This document shows positions 1 through 7,827 of a DNA stretch of 32,828 bases, in pieces (within the stretch, counting starts at the first letter, position 1; each line of letters starts with the position of its first letter). The stretch is from positions 1-32,828 of the forward strand of contig JAHFTY010000017.1 of assembly GCA_023265365.1 (NCBI GenBank). Reading direction: 5' to 3'. Both the position numbers and the translations under genes were made by a program. This DNA comes from Acidobacteriota bacterium (GTDB taxonomy: Bacteria; Acidobacteriota; Terriglobia; 20CM-2-55-15). Below the pieces are notes generated by a model. It had not been told where the DNA came from and made no database searches. It was given only the letters and a program-made list of their open reading frames with translations.

Positions 1-395
1 CCGCCGATGAAACTGCCTTCCATCGCGCAAATCACGATCGACGAACCGTCGAGCCGCCCCACGCCGCTGATGACGGCCTCTCTCACCCCGAGTTTTCCCG
101 GGAGACTTTCGAGGCTGTCCTTATAAGGCTTGATTCCCTTGAAGTTGAGCGGATCGGTCGAATGCAGACTGGCATCGATCTCCTGCCAGTCGCCATCAAA
201 GAGAAGATGGAGCCGGTCGTAGGCGGAAATCTTGTAGTGATAGCTGCACTTCGGACAGACCTGCAGGTTCGCCTCCAGATCTTTCTTCCAGAGCGGTTCC
301 TTGCAACCCGTGCACTTGATCCAGAGTCCTTCGGTTACCACTCGCCTGCCTTGGACGGACTCGAGGGGCTTCTTCTCGCGCTTGAACCAACTCAT
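1..395 (-). CDS. accD: acetyl-CoA carboxylase carboxyltransferase beta subunit (5' part)
   Basis: This is the N-terminal 131 residues of AccD; the rest lies beyond the left edge. AccD with AccA transfers the carboxyl group from biotin on AccB to acetyl-CoA, giving malonyl-CoA for fatty acid synthesis in the cytoplasm. The start reads MSWFKREKKP, typical of the family. The AccD zinc ribbon is complete: C28-x2-C31 and C47-x2-C50 with 15 residues between the pairs. Downstream family-like stretches such as YKISAYDRLHLLFD and the Gly-rich REAVISGVGRLDGSSIVI, leading into the crotonase fold, are visible. The ATG at 393-395 has no clear Shine-Dalgarno (CCCCCT precedes it). gltX lies upstream on the same strand, separated by a 208-bp gap filled with palindromic repeat sequence, so co-transcription is uncertain. 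Confidence 0.93.
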   Translation of the reverse strand, partial: MSWFKREKKPLESVQGRRVVTEGLWIKCTGCKEPLWKKDLEANLQVCPKCSYHYKISAYDRLHLLFDGDWQEIDASLHSTDPLNFKGIKPYKDSLESLPGKLGVREAVISGVGRLDGSSIVICAMEGSFIG

Positions 396-452
396 AGGGG
401 GTAATGAGAACAGAAAAGTGGCATAAAAAGCAAAACGCCGAGAATTGGCGGA

Positions 453-490
453 CACCACCCCGTCGTTCGCGCCACCCCTTCTCGTGGAGG
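453..490 (-). repeat. inverted core fragment of the palindromic repeat (A-inv)
   Basis: Read on the minus strand this segment gives CCTCC-ACGAG-AAGGGGTGGCGCGAA followed by CGACGGGGTGGTG. That is a degenerate copy of the repeat core found on the plus strand in all other copies. Hairpin arms are decayed here (GGCGC-GAA-CGACG). It faces the direct copy that begins at 495, so the two form an inverted pair. Confidence 0.6.
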
Positions 491-494
491 CACG

Positions 495-585
495 GCTGTC
501 CCAATGAAGCGAAATCGAGGAGAAGCGTTTTTTTTCCCCTCCTCGACGAGGAGGGGTGGCGCGAAGCGCCGGGGTGGTGCTGTTC
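495..585 (+). repeat. palindromic repeat copy A (3'-truncated)
   Basis: It begins with the shared left end GCTGTCC and contains the shared AAGCGAAATCGAGG stretch and a run of eight T. It then has hairpin 1 (arms CCCCTCCTCG and CGAGGAGGGG, 536-556) and hairpin 2 (GGCGC-GAA-GCGCC, 558-570), followed by GGGGTGGTGCTGTTC. The copy stops there, so hairpins 3-5 present in copies B, C and D are missing. It lies between the accD start and the gltX stop. Confidence 0.85.
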
Positions 586-603
586 ATCCATTTGCGCCGC
601 CGC

Positions 604-2034
604 TCACTGTGGGCCGATATGGAGAAGCCGGGAGATGGTCTTCTCCCGCCCGAAAACGAGCATCGTTTCGATGAGGCCGGGCGAAACGCTCTGGCCCGTC
701 AATGCAACGCGGGCGCCGCTCATCAGCGCGCCGGGCTTGATGCCGAGTTCCGTGGCGAGCCCGCGAATCGTCGCTTCAACGGCGTCGTGTGTGAAATCGG
801 GGAGTGCTTCAAGACGTTGGCCCAGTGCCGCCAGGTTCCGGCGAATGGACGGATCGTTCATGGATTTCTCGACCGCTGCCGGGTCAAACTCGACAGCGTC
901 GATGATGAACATCCGCGCCTGCCGGGGGAATTCCAGGAGCGTTTTGGCTCGCGGGCGCAGGAGAGCGAGCATCGAGCAGAACCAGGCATACTTCTCAGTC
1001 TGGAATTCGTCCTTCCAGAGTCCTGCTTTTTCGAATTCCGGCTTCACATATGCGATCAGCTTCTCATCCGGTAGTTTCTGAATGTACTGAAGGTTGAACC
1101 ATGCGAGCTTCTCCGGATTAAAGACCGCGTTTGTGCGTGAGATTCCTTCCAGGGAAAAGCACCGGATCAGTTCTTCCGTATCGAAGAGTTCCTGGTCGTT
1201 TCCGGGCGACCACCCCATCAGAGCAAGAAAATTCCGGAACGCCTCGGGGATGATCCCCTGTTCCGCATACGACTGCACGGACGTTGCGCCATGACGTTTG
1301 CTCATCCGGGTTTTGTCCGGGCCGAGAATCAGCGGCACGTGCGCAAAGACCGGGAGGGTGGCGCCGAGCGCCTGATAAAGGAGGATCTGTTTCGGCGTGT
1401 TGTTGACGTGATCGGCGCCTCGAATCACGTGAGTGATGCGCATCTCGATGTCGTCGGAGACGACACTCAGGTGATAAGTCGGCTGAGTGTTCGAGCGCAC
1501 GAGCACGAAATCCTCGATGGTCTCGCCGGCGATGGTGATATCGCCGATCACGGCGTCTTTGAACGTGACGGCGCCTTGCGGCACTTTGAATCGAATCACG
1601 GCCTTTTCGCCATTCGCGAGCCGGCCCCGGACTTCCTCGGGCCCGAGGCGCAGGCACGTGCGATCGTATTTGAAGTCCGTTTTCCGGGCCGCGGCTTCCT
1701 GCCGCTTTTGCTCGATCGCCTCTGCCGGACAGAAACAGCGGTAGGCGTGACCCGACTCCACCAGCCGTTCCGCGGTGGCCCGGTGCCGGTCGACACCGTC
1801 GGATTGAAGGAACGGACCTTCGTCCCAGGTCAATCCGAGCCACGTCATGGATTCGAGAATTCCCGTCGTCATTTCATCGCTGGACCGCTCGGTATCCGTG
1901 TCTTCGATGCGAAGGATGAACACGCCGCCGGTCTTCCGCGCGTAGAGCCAGTCGAACAAGGCGGTTCGTGCCCCGCCGACGTGCAGATATCCCGTTGGTG
2001 ATGGAGCAAAGCGAACCCGTACTTGATTAGTCAT
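604..2034 (-). CDS. gltX: glutamyl-tRNA synthetase
   Basis: A class I aminoacyl-tRNA synthetase of 476 residues that charges tRNA-Glu (or tRNA-Glu/Gln in organisms with GatCAB). The start MTNQVRVRFAPSPTGYLHVG carries the HIGH-type motif at about 16-21. The KMSKS-type motif is RMSKR at 243-247. The zinc region has C100, C102 and C127, but the fourth position two residues later is Arg rather than His. I placed the start at ATG 2032-2034 because AGGAGACGA precedes it by a normal spacing. The open frame continues 55 codons upstream, but those codons only translate repeat copy B and begin with TTG. The C-terminal anticodon-binding half is intact. Upstream is the HEAT-repeat gene, downstream accD, both across repeat copies. 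Confidence 0.97.
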   Translation of the reverse strand: MTNQVRVRFAPSPTGYLHVGGARTALFDWLYARKTGGVFILRIEDTDTERSSDEMTTGILESMTWLGLTWDEGPFLQSDGVDRHRATAERLVESGHAYRCFCPAEAIEQKRQEAAARKTDFKYDRTCLRLGPEEVRGRLANGEKAVIRFKVPQGAVTFKDAVIGDITIAGETIEDFVLVRSNTQPTYHLSVVSDDIEMRITHVIRGADHVNNTPKQILLYQALGATLPVFAHVPLILGPDKTRMSKRHGATSVQSYAEQGIIPEAFRNFLALMGWSPGNDQELFDTEELIRCFSLEGISRTNAVFNPEKLAWFNLQYIQKLPDEKLIAYVKPEFEKAGLWKDEFQTEKYAWFCSMLALLRPRAKTLLEFPRQARMFIIDAVEFDPAAVEKSMNDPSIRRNLAALGQRLEALPDFTHDAVEATIRGLATELGIKPGALMSGARVALTGQSVSPGLIETMLVFGREKTISRLLHIGPQ

Positions 2035-2052
2035 TCGTCTCCTGATACCGGT

Positions 2053-2275
2053 GCTGTCCCAATAAGGCGAAATCGAGGAAAAGCGTTTTCCCCTCCTCGA
2101 CGAGGAGGGGTGGCGCGAAGCGCCGGGGTGGTGCTGTTCAAGAATTCGATTTTGTTGAACGAACCGCCCCGCCGCTCCGCGGCACCCCGCCTTGGCCAAG
2201 GCGGGGAAAAGTCCCCGTCCTGCGACGCCACAGTTTCATGCAAAAACCACACCTTCCGACAGGTCACATCGCTAC
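2053..2275 (+). repeat. palindromic repeat copy B (full length, five hairpins)
   Basis: A 223-bp copy running from GCTGTCC to CATCGCTAC, the ends it shares with copy C. In order it contains: hairpin 1 (2090-2110); hairpin 2 GGCGC-GAA-GCGCC (2112-2124); hairpin 3 GGGGTGG..GTTCAA / TTGAAC..CCGCCCC (one T.G pair); hairpin 4 GCCGC-TCC-GCGGC; and hairpin 5, a perfect 22-bp palindrome with arms CCCCGCCTTGG and CCAAGGCGGGG (2185-2206). A conserved unstructured tail includes GTTTCATG and AACCACACCTT. Its last bases overlap the TAG stop of the HEAT-repeat gene (2272-2274, minus strand). It accounts for the whole 237-bp gap between that gene and gltX. Confidence 0.9.
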
Positions 2276-3537
2276 CGACTCAATTTGCGCAAGGCGGCTA
2301 CGGCCTCGCGCGCCACGTCGATGTTGGGATCGTTGGTGAGCGGCTGGATCTGGTCGCGTGCGGAGACGTTGCCGATCTCGCCGATGACGTTGACCATTTC
2401 TGCGCGCACTTTGGGATTGGTGCTGCGAAGGTAGCGGTAAAGCTCGTTCATTTTGCCTTCGAACTTCCCGAGCTCGAGCAGATAGACATGAGCCTGCCGG
2501 CGTTGTCCGCTATCGAGCGCATTGGCGATTTCGTTGATAGAGCTGTCTTCACCGGCGGCCGCGAGCGCGAACCGGAGGGCGATCCGGACGTTGAACTTCT
2601 TTTCCTGCGCCAGCCGGTCTTTGAGGAGGGTGGGATCATGATGCAGGCGGGCCAGTCCCTCCGCGGCGAGCTCGCGATAGTAGGGGTCCGAATGCGCAAG
2701 CAACGATTCAAACAGCGCCGCCGATCCCGGATCGCGCATCAGCGCCATCCCCTCGAGCGCTTTGTGTTTGATCATCCGGTCGTTGCTGGAACGAAACAGC
2801 GATTCAACTGCCGGCCGCGCTTGTGTGTAGCCGGCGAGGCCGAGAGCCAGGGCCGATTCTCCGGCAATGTTTCGATCCTTGTCCCGCAGGCCTTTCTCCA
2901 GAGCCGGTCCGGCCGCAGGATCGCGAATGATGGCCAGAGAGCGAATGATTTCCAGCCGGACCTGAGCGTGCTCCCGATTCTTCGGTTCTTCGAGTGCCGC
3001 AATCAGGGCCGGGACCTGGTCCTGCGCTTTCAAGGATCCCAATGCGCGCGCCGCTTCAACGCGCACCTCGTCCACGAAATCTTTCTGCATGGTTTCGGCC
3101 AGGGCGTTTGTGGCGGGAGCATCGAGTTTCACTTCAGGTCCGACCATCGGCCGTTCGGGGTAGAAGAAGACGCTCCGGACTTTGCTGAAGATCGTGCGGA
3201 TCGGGCCGCTGTTCCCGTCCGCAGGGATGTACATTCTCAACAGCGAATCGATGGCCTGGAGTCGCACGTTCTTATCCAGATCGGTTCTCAGCGCCTCGAC
3301 GATCGGCGCGATCGCCGTCTTGTCGTGTATCCGCTCGAGTCCCGCAATGATCTCCGCCCGAAGGTCGCTTTTGGGCTCCTTCTTATACGCTTCGGCAAGG
3401 GCGGCGATCGCCCTGGAATTGCCGATGACGGCCATTTGTTCGATAGCCGCCTGACGCTCCTTCGGACTGGAGCTGTCGAGCGAAGGGCTTTGCAGCAGGA
3501 ACACTCCCAACACTAGTGAAGCGAACACGTGTGGCAT
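2272..3537 (-). CDS. HEAT-repeat protein, probably exported
   Basis: A 421-residue protein with a short hydrophobic N-terminus (PHVFASLVLGVFLLQ) that looks like a signal peptide ending near residue 16-20. The rest is tandem alpha-helical HEAT/PBS-lyase-like repeats of about 30 residues. Recognisable units include DLRAEIIAGLERIHD, VRLQAIDSLLRM, VRVEAARALGSLKAQD, IAGESALALGLAGY and VRAEMVNVIGEIGN. Such repeats bind proteins; no enzyme motif is present and the partner is unknown. The ATG at 3535-3537 lies 6 nt after the stop of the CDF transporter and has a weak AGGT, so it is probably co-translated with that gene. The stop codon lies inside the right end of repeat copy B. Confidence 0.85.
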   Translation of the reverse strand: MPHVFASLVLGVFLLQSPSLDSSSPKERQAAIEQMAVIGNSRAIAALAEAYKKEPKSDLRAEIIAGLERIHDKTAIAPIVEALRTDLDKNVRLQAIDSLLRMYIPADGNSGPIRTIFSKVRSVFFYPERPMVGPEVKLDAPATNALAETMQKDFVDEVRVEAARALGSLKAQDQVPALIAALEEPKNREHAQVRLEIIRSLAIIRDPAAGPALEKGLRDKDRNIAGESALALGLAGYTQARPAVESLFRSSNDRMIKHKALEGMALMRDPGSAALFESLLAHSDPYYRELAAEGLARLHHDPTLLKDRLAQEKKFNVRIALRFALAAAGEDSSINEIANALDSGQRRQAHVYLLELGKFEGKMNELYRYLRSTNPKVRAEMVNVIGEIGNVSARDQIQPLTNDPNIDVAREAVAALRKLSR

Positions 3538-3543
3538 CGTTGT

Positions 3544-4488
3544 TTACCTGGTTGAAGGCGAGTCCCATGCGCCGAAATGGCAGTCGCACGAATCCAACGC
3601 TTCGGCCGGGACATCCGGTTCTTCGATTTGAATCGTCGTGTGGTCGATGTGGAAGCTTTCTTTCGCCACGGATCTCAGCCGGCTCAGAATCTCGGTGCGG
3701 CTGAACTCGGAATTCTGCGCGACGACGTGGCAGCTCATGGCCATCACGCCGGAGGTCAGCGTCCAGACGTGCAGATCATGGATGGACCCCACGCCGCCCA
3801 CCCGGTGAAGCTGTTCACGCAGGTTCACGATGTTGATATGAGCCGGCGTGCCTTCCAAAAGAATGTCGACCGCGTCCCGAATCAGAATCCATGAGCTGGA
3901 CAGGATCAACACCGCAACGAAGGCGCTGATGAGGGGATCCGCGATCGTGTAACCGCCAAACAGGATTGCGAGGCTGGCGATGATGGCCCCCACCGAGCCG
4001 ACGGCATCACTGAGCACATGAAAAAACGCCCCGCGGATATTCAGGCTGTGCTGGCGCTTTCCGAACAACAGATAGGCGCTTGCCAGATTTGCGAGCAGGC
4101 CAATGATGGCCACGGCCAGCATCCAGTCGGCTCTCACTTCCGGTGGATTCAGGAGCCGGTGATAGGACTCGTTCAACACGTAAAGCGCGATGAGCACCAA
4201 CATGACGCCGTTGAGAAGCGCCGCCAGGATTTCAACCCGGTAGAACCCGTAGGTTTTCTGCGGCGTCGCGCGTCTGGTGGAAAACTGCATCGCAAAAAGA
4301 CTCAGGCCGAGCGCGGCGACGTCCGTGAGCATATGGCCGGAATCGGCGAGCAGCGCGAGCGAGTTCGTGTAGAGGGCGCCCAGGAATTCCGCGACCAGGA
4401 ACGTGGCCGTGATGACGAGGGCCAGTCTCAGGCTTCCGCGGGCATTGCGACGGCGGTTGTGCTGGTGAGAATGCCCGTGATGATCCAT
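3544..4488 (-). CDS. cation diffusion facilitator (CzcD/ZitB-type metal efflux)
   Basis: An inner-membrane proton-driven exporter of divalent metal, most likely zinc, of 314 residues with six predicted membrane helices. The His-rich N-terminus MDHHGHSHQH is typical of the CzcD/ZitB branch. The two metal-site motifs are intact: H52-x3-D56 in helix 2 (DSGHMLTD) and H157-x3-D161 in helix 5 (HVLSDAVGS). The C-terminal cytoplasmic domain (about 205-295) contains HDLHVWTLTSG, as expected. The tail carries C301, C303 and H304, an extra possible metal-binding patch. The start ATG at 4486-4488 lies 8 nt after a TATAAT box (minus strand), so the mRNA could be nearly leaderless. It faces an acyl-CoA dehydrogenase gene divergently. 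Confidence 0.94.
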   Translation of the reverse strand: MDHHGHSHQHNRRRNARGSLRLALVITATFLVAEFLGALYTNSLALLADSGHMLTDVAALGLSLFAMQFSTRRATPQKTYGFYRVEILAALLNGVMLVLIALYVLNESYHRLLNPPEVRADWMLAVAIIGLLANLASAYLLFGKRQHSLNIRGAFFHVLSDAVGSVGAIIASLAILFGGYTIADPLISAFVAVLILSSSWILIRDAVDILLEGTPAHINIVNLREQLHRVGGVGSIHDLHVWTLTSGVMAMSCHVVAQNSEFSRTEILSRLRSVAKESFHIDHTTIQIEEPDVPAEALDSCDCHFGAWDSPSTR

Positions 4489-4496
4489 ACCTGCGC

Positions 4497-4516
4497 ATTA
4501 TAACCGATGTTATAAT
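4497..4516. promoter_or_regulatory. divergent -10 boxes forming a 20-bp palindrome
   Basis: The sequence ATTATAAC-CGAT-GTTATAAT is a perfect 8-bp inverted repeat around a 4-bp spacer. The plus strand gives TATAAT at 4511-4516 for the acyl-CoA dehydrogenase, followed by AGGAG at about 4542. The minus strand gives TATAAT at 4502-4497 for the CDF gene. No convincing -35 hexamer is seen on either strand. The symmetry could simply be two facing -10 boxes, or could be an operator for a dimeric repressor; the sequence cannot decide. Confidence 0.55.
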
Positions 4517-4553
4517 CTCCGGTTTTCTCAGCAGTCTGAACAGGAGTTTTCCA

Positions 4554-5702
4554 ATGTCACATATTCCTTTGACGGTGCTTTCCGAAGACGAACAACTATT
4601 CCGGGAGTCGTGCCGCGGTTTTGCCGAAGAACACATCAAGCCGCTGGTTCACAAAATGGACGAAGCGGCCAAGCTGGAGCACAGCCTCATTCCGGAACTC
4701 TTCAATCTCGGCCTGATGGGCATCCACATTCCGGAGAAGTTTGGCGGTTCGGAGGGAAGTTTCTTCATGTCCGTCCTGGCGGTCGAAGAAATTTCAAGAG
4801 TGGATGCGTCCTTCGGAGTGTTTGTCGATGTACAGAACACCCTGGTGAACAACGCGGTCCTCCGCTGGGCCACCGAAGACCAGAAGAAGAGATACCTGAC
4901 GAAACTCGCCAGGGATACGGTCGGGGCGTACGCCCTTTCCGAGGCCTCGTCCGGAAGCGACGCTTTCGCGCTTTCGTGCCGCGCTGTGGATCAGGGCGAC
5001 CACTTTGTGCTGAACGGCAGGAAGATGTGGATCACCAACGCCGTCGAGGCGGGTGTCTTCATCGTTTTCGCAACGCTGAATCCAGCTGACGGCTACAAAG
5101 GCATCACGGCATTTCTCGTTGAGCGCGATTTCTCCGGATTTACCGTGGGCAAAAAGGAGGACAAACTCGGCATCCGTGCTTCGAGCACATGCGAATTGAT
5201 TCTGGAGGACTGCAAGGTTCCGAAACAGAATGTTCTCGGTGAGCCGGGGAAGGGTTACAAGATTGCAATCGAGACGCTGAATGAAGGACGCATCGGCATC
5301 GGCGCCCAGATGGTCGGTATCGCGCAGGGGAGTTGGGAGGCGGGAGCAGCGTACGCCAAGGAACGCAAGGCCTTCGGAAAACCGATTTCGGAGTTCCAGG
5401 GCATCCAGTTCCAGATCGCCGAAACGGCCACGCAGATCGAAGCGGCCCGACTGATGGTTTACAACGCGGCGCGGCTCAAGGATGCCGGCAAGGACTTCCT
5501 CAAGGAGGCCGCGATGGCGAAATACTTTTCGTCGATGGTGGCGGAACACGTGACGTCGACCGTCGTTGAAATATTCGGCGGCTACGGCTACACGCGGGAC
5601 TATCCGGCGGAGAAGTTCTTCCGCGATTCGAAGATCGGTAAGATTTACGAAGGCACCTCGAACATGCAACTTCAAACGATTGCCAAGTATCTTCTGCGAT
5701 GA
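4554..5702 (+). CDS. acyl-CoA dehydrogenase
   Basis: A flavoprotein of 382 residues that introduces a 2,3-double bond into an acyl-CoA, passing electrons to ETF. Visible family landmarks are the flavin-contact segment YALSEASSGSD (126-136), GRKMWITNA (155-163), GRIGIGAQMVGIAQG and RKAFGKPISEFQGIQFQIAE. The catalytic base is E366 in KIYEGTSNMQ near the C-terminus, as in short/medium-chain enzymes. Length is normal. The ATG follows CAGGAG at a good distance, with a TATAAT upstream at 4511. The stop overlaps the ATG of the following DHH gene (ATGA, 5699-5702). Chain-length preference cannot be read from the sequence; a propionyl-type carboxylase also lies in this window, at 24475-26034. Confidence 0.95.
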   Translation: MSHIPLTVLSEDEQLFRESCRGFAEEHIKPLVHKMDEAAKLEHSLIPELFNLGLMGIHIPEKFGGSEGSFFMSVLAVEEISRVDASFGVFVDVQNTLVNNAVLRWATEDQKKRYLTKLARDTVGAYALSEASSGSDAFALSCRAVDQGDHFVLNGRKMWITNAVEAGVFIVFATLNPADGYKGITAFLVERDFSGFTVGKKEDKLGIRASSTCELILEDCKVPKQNVLGEPGKGYKIAIETLNEGRIGIGAQMVGIAQGSWEAGAAYAKERKAFGKPISEFQGIQFQIAETATQIEAARLMVYNAARLKDAGKDFLKEAAMAKYFSSMVAEHVTSTVVEIFGGYGYTRDYPAEKFFRDSKIGKIYEGTSNMQLQTIAKYLLR

Positions 5703-6667
5703 AATCGATGCGCGTTCTTTATCACGACAACTGCTTCGACGGCGTCTCGTCCGCCGCAGTCTTCTCGCGTTTTTACCGGGGACACGTGGATGCGAACGCC
5801 GATATCGAATACGAAGGACTGACGCACAAAGCCGGACAATTGATCAGTCCGGAGTCGTTCAGCGGCGGGGAGAACGCGATCGTCGATTTCAAATACTGCG
5901 CAACGGACAAGCTGACCTGGTGGTTCGACCATCACGAAAGCGCCTTCCTTTCCCAGGAAGACGAAGCCCATTTCCGCCGCGACACCGGCGGCCGAAAGTT
6001 TCACGATCCGGCCTACCGGTCCTGTACCAAGTTCATCGCCCATATTGCGAAGTCGGTGTTCGGCATGGAGTTCCCGGACCTGGAAGAACTGATCCACTGG
6101 GCCGACATTATCGACGGCGCCCAGTTTGAAAGCGTCCAGGCCGCCGTCGAGCTGAAAGAACCGGCGTTGCGGCTGATGCTTGTGATCGAGGCGTCCAAGA
6201 ACTCCAGCCTGATGCACCGCATCATCCGAAACCTCCAGTCCAGAACGATGGCCCAGGTGCTGGACGACCCGGATGTCCGCGAGAAGTTCGAGTCGCTCTA
6301 CAAGCATCACGTGGAGTCCATCGACATCATGCGCCGCGCCGCGCATTTCAAGGATGGCGTGATCCAGTTCGATGTCAGCGATCACGATCTCGACGGCTAC
6401 AACAAGTTCATCCCGTACTACCTGTTTCCTCAAGGCGTGTACTGTGTCGGGGTCAGCAAGTCGCCGCTGCGGTCCAAGGTCTCGGTCGGCACGAATCCGT
6501 GGACGCCTCGCGAACGGCAGCATAACCTGGCGAAACTCTGCGAACACTATGGCGGAGGCGGGCACGCGGTCGTGGCTGCGATCTCGTTCAAACCGGAAGA
6601 ACTCGACACCGCACGAGCGGCCGCCCGTGAAATCGCGGAAAAGCTGCAGCACGACTTGCGGCAGTGA
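5699..6667 (+). CDS. DHH/DHHA1-family phosphoesterase
   Basis: A 322-residue cytoplasmic protein with a DHH catalytic domain and a DHHA1 C-terminal domain. Metal-site motifs: YHDNCFDGVSSA (D10, D14), D63 in IVDFKY, the signature DHH at 77-79 in WWFDHHES, and D136 in HWADIID. The DHHA1 glycine-rich substrate motif is GGGGHAVVAA (285-294). Relatives hydrolyse phosphodiester or phosphoanhydride bonds (NrnA nanoRNase/pAp phosphatase, c-di-AMP phosphodiesterase, polyphosphatase). The first motif (DNCFDG) recalls the polyphosphatase-like/oligoribonuclease branch, but I cannot assign a substrate. It is translationally coupled to the acyl-CoA dehydrogenase upstream (ATGA overlap) and to the rhomboid gene downstream (GTGA overlap). 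Confidence 0.9.
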   Translation: MKSMRVLYHDNCFDGVSSAAVFSRFYRGHVDANADIEYEGLTHKAGQLISPESFSGGENAIVDFKYCATDKLTWWFDHHESAFLSQEDEAHFRRDTGGRKFHDPAYRSCTKFIAHIAKSVFGMEFPDLEELIHWADIIDGAQFESVQAAVELKEPALRLMLVIEASKNSSLMHRIIRNLQSRTMAQVLDDPDVREKFESLYKHHVESIDIMRRAAHFKDGVIQFDVSDHDLDGYNKFIPYYLFPQGVYCVGVSKSPLRSKVSVGTNPWTPRERQHNLAKLCEHYGGGGHAVVAAISFKPEELDTARAAAREIAEKLQHDLRQ

Positions 6668-7803
6668 TTACCGAAAGCGATATCGAGTTTCTCCGGACCG
6701 TCTGGAATCGCCGGCCGTTCTTCACCTATGTGTTTTTCGGTTTCAACATCGCCATTTTCGTGCTGATGACCCTGGCCGGTGGCACGACAAACGGCCCGAC
6801 GCTCGAGGCCTTCGGCGTGAAGGTGAACGATCTGATCAACCGCGGCGAATACTGGCGGTTCGTCACCCCGGTCTCGATTCACATCGGCTTTCTCCACTTG
6901 CTTTTCAATTCCTACGCGCTCTGGATCGTCGGACCACAGGTTGAAAAACTCTACGGCGCCGCCCGCTTCCTTTTGTTGTACGTGGCGGCCGGCGTCGCCG
7001 GGGTTGCCGGCAGCTACTTCTATCGCCCGGACATGCCGTCCGCTGGAGCATCGGGAGCGATCTTCGGTCTGTTTGGCGTGTTGCTCGTTTTCGGAATCCG
7101 GTACAGGCACAACATCCCGCCGTTCTTCAGGCGGGCGGTGGGCACCGGAGTGCTGCCCGTCATCGTGATCAACCTCATCATCGGTTTTTCAGTTCCGCAG
7201 ATCGATAACTCGGCTCACATCGCCGGTCTGCTCGCCGGCATGGCTCTGGCCGCCGTGGTTCCCTACGAACGGCCGCGGACGCAAACCCCGGCCGTCTTCA
7301 CGGCCATCCAGTACGTGTTACTCGGGTTAATTGCGGTCTGCTGGATTCAAGTCGCGCGCCACTATGACGGGCCGCGGCTTGCGTTTCAAAACGTCTACAA
7401 GGGATTCAGTCTCGGTCTGGGAAGCCGGTCGACGACCGGTGAATTCGTCGACGCAATGAACGACACGCAGAACGCGTTTGCGGCATCGGTCGATGCGCTC
7501 CGTTCGAACCAGAAACGGGAACTCGCGGCGTCGATCAAGGATGTGGCCGGGGCCATCGACGAACTGAAGGGCATTCCGTCGCTCAGCGCGAGCTCGGATC
7601 GGATCGCGTCGCAACTGCTCGAATTGCTGGAGAATCAATATGAGCTTTTGCAGGAAGCGAATCGCGCGGACACCGTTACTCTGATGCAGGAAAGACAGGT
7701 CCTCCAGAATCAAAGGAGGTTTCGTGAGCTTGATGAAGCGTTCGATGCGTGGGTGACTGAGGAAGGCGGACGGCACGGTATTCAGTTGCGAAAGCCTCAA
7801 TAA
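6664..7803 (+). CDS. rhomboid-family intramembrane serine protease with long C-terminal extension
   Basis: A 379-residue protein. The first 240 residues form a rhomboid domain. The catalytic Ser is S130 in GASGAIFG and the catalytic His is H185 in NSAHIAGLLAG. H78 and N82 of the oxyanion site lie in HLLFNS, and the L1-loop WR (E62-Y-W-R) is present. Residues about 220-235 form a further membrane segment. After that come roughly 140 soluble residues with helical, charged heptad-like composition (LRSNQKRELAASIKDVAGAI), which looks like a coiled coil. Rhomboids usually lack this tail. The start is GTG at 6664, overlapping the DHH stop; no ATG suits better. Substrates are unknown. Confidence 0.92.
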   Translation: MITESDIEFLRTVWNRRPFFTYVFFGFNIAIFVLMTLAGGTTNGPTLEAFGVKVNDLINRGEYWRFVTPVSIHIGFLHLLFNSYALWIVGPQVEKLYGAARFLLLYVAAGVAGVAGSYFYRPDMPSAGASGAIFGLFGVLLVFGIRYRHNIPPFFRRAVGTGVLPVIVINLIIGFSVPQIDNSAHIAGLLAGMALAAVVPYERPRTQTPAVFTAIQYVLLGLIAVCWIQVARHYDGPRLAFQNVYKGFSLGLGSRSTTGEFVDAMNDTQNAFAASVDALRSNQKRELAASIKDVAGAIDELKGIPSLSASSDRIASQLLELLENQYELLQEANRADTVTLMQERQVLQNQRRFRELDEAFDAWVTEEGGRHGIQLRKPQ

Positions 7804-7827
7804 GGTATGAAATAATCAAACCCTCAC

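Noticed and set aside
2035-2199. A 55-residue N-terminal extension of gltX (EQHHPGASRHPSSSRRGK).
   Set aside because: It is translation of repeat copy B from a TTG; the same peptide appears at other copies, and a good ribosome site precedes ATG 2034.
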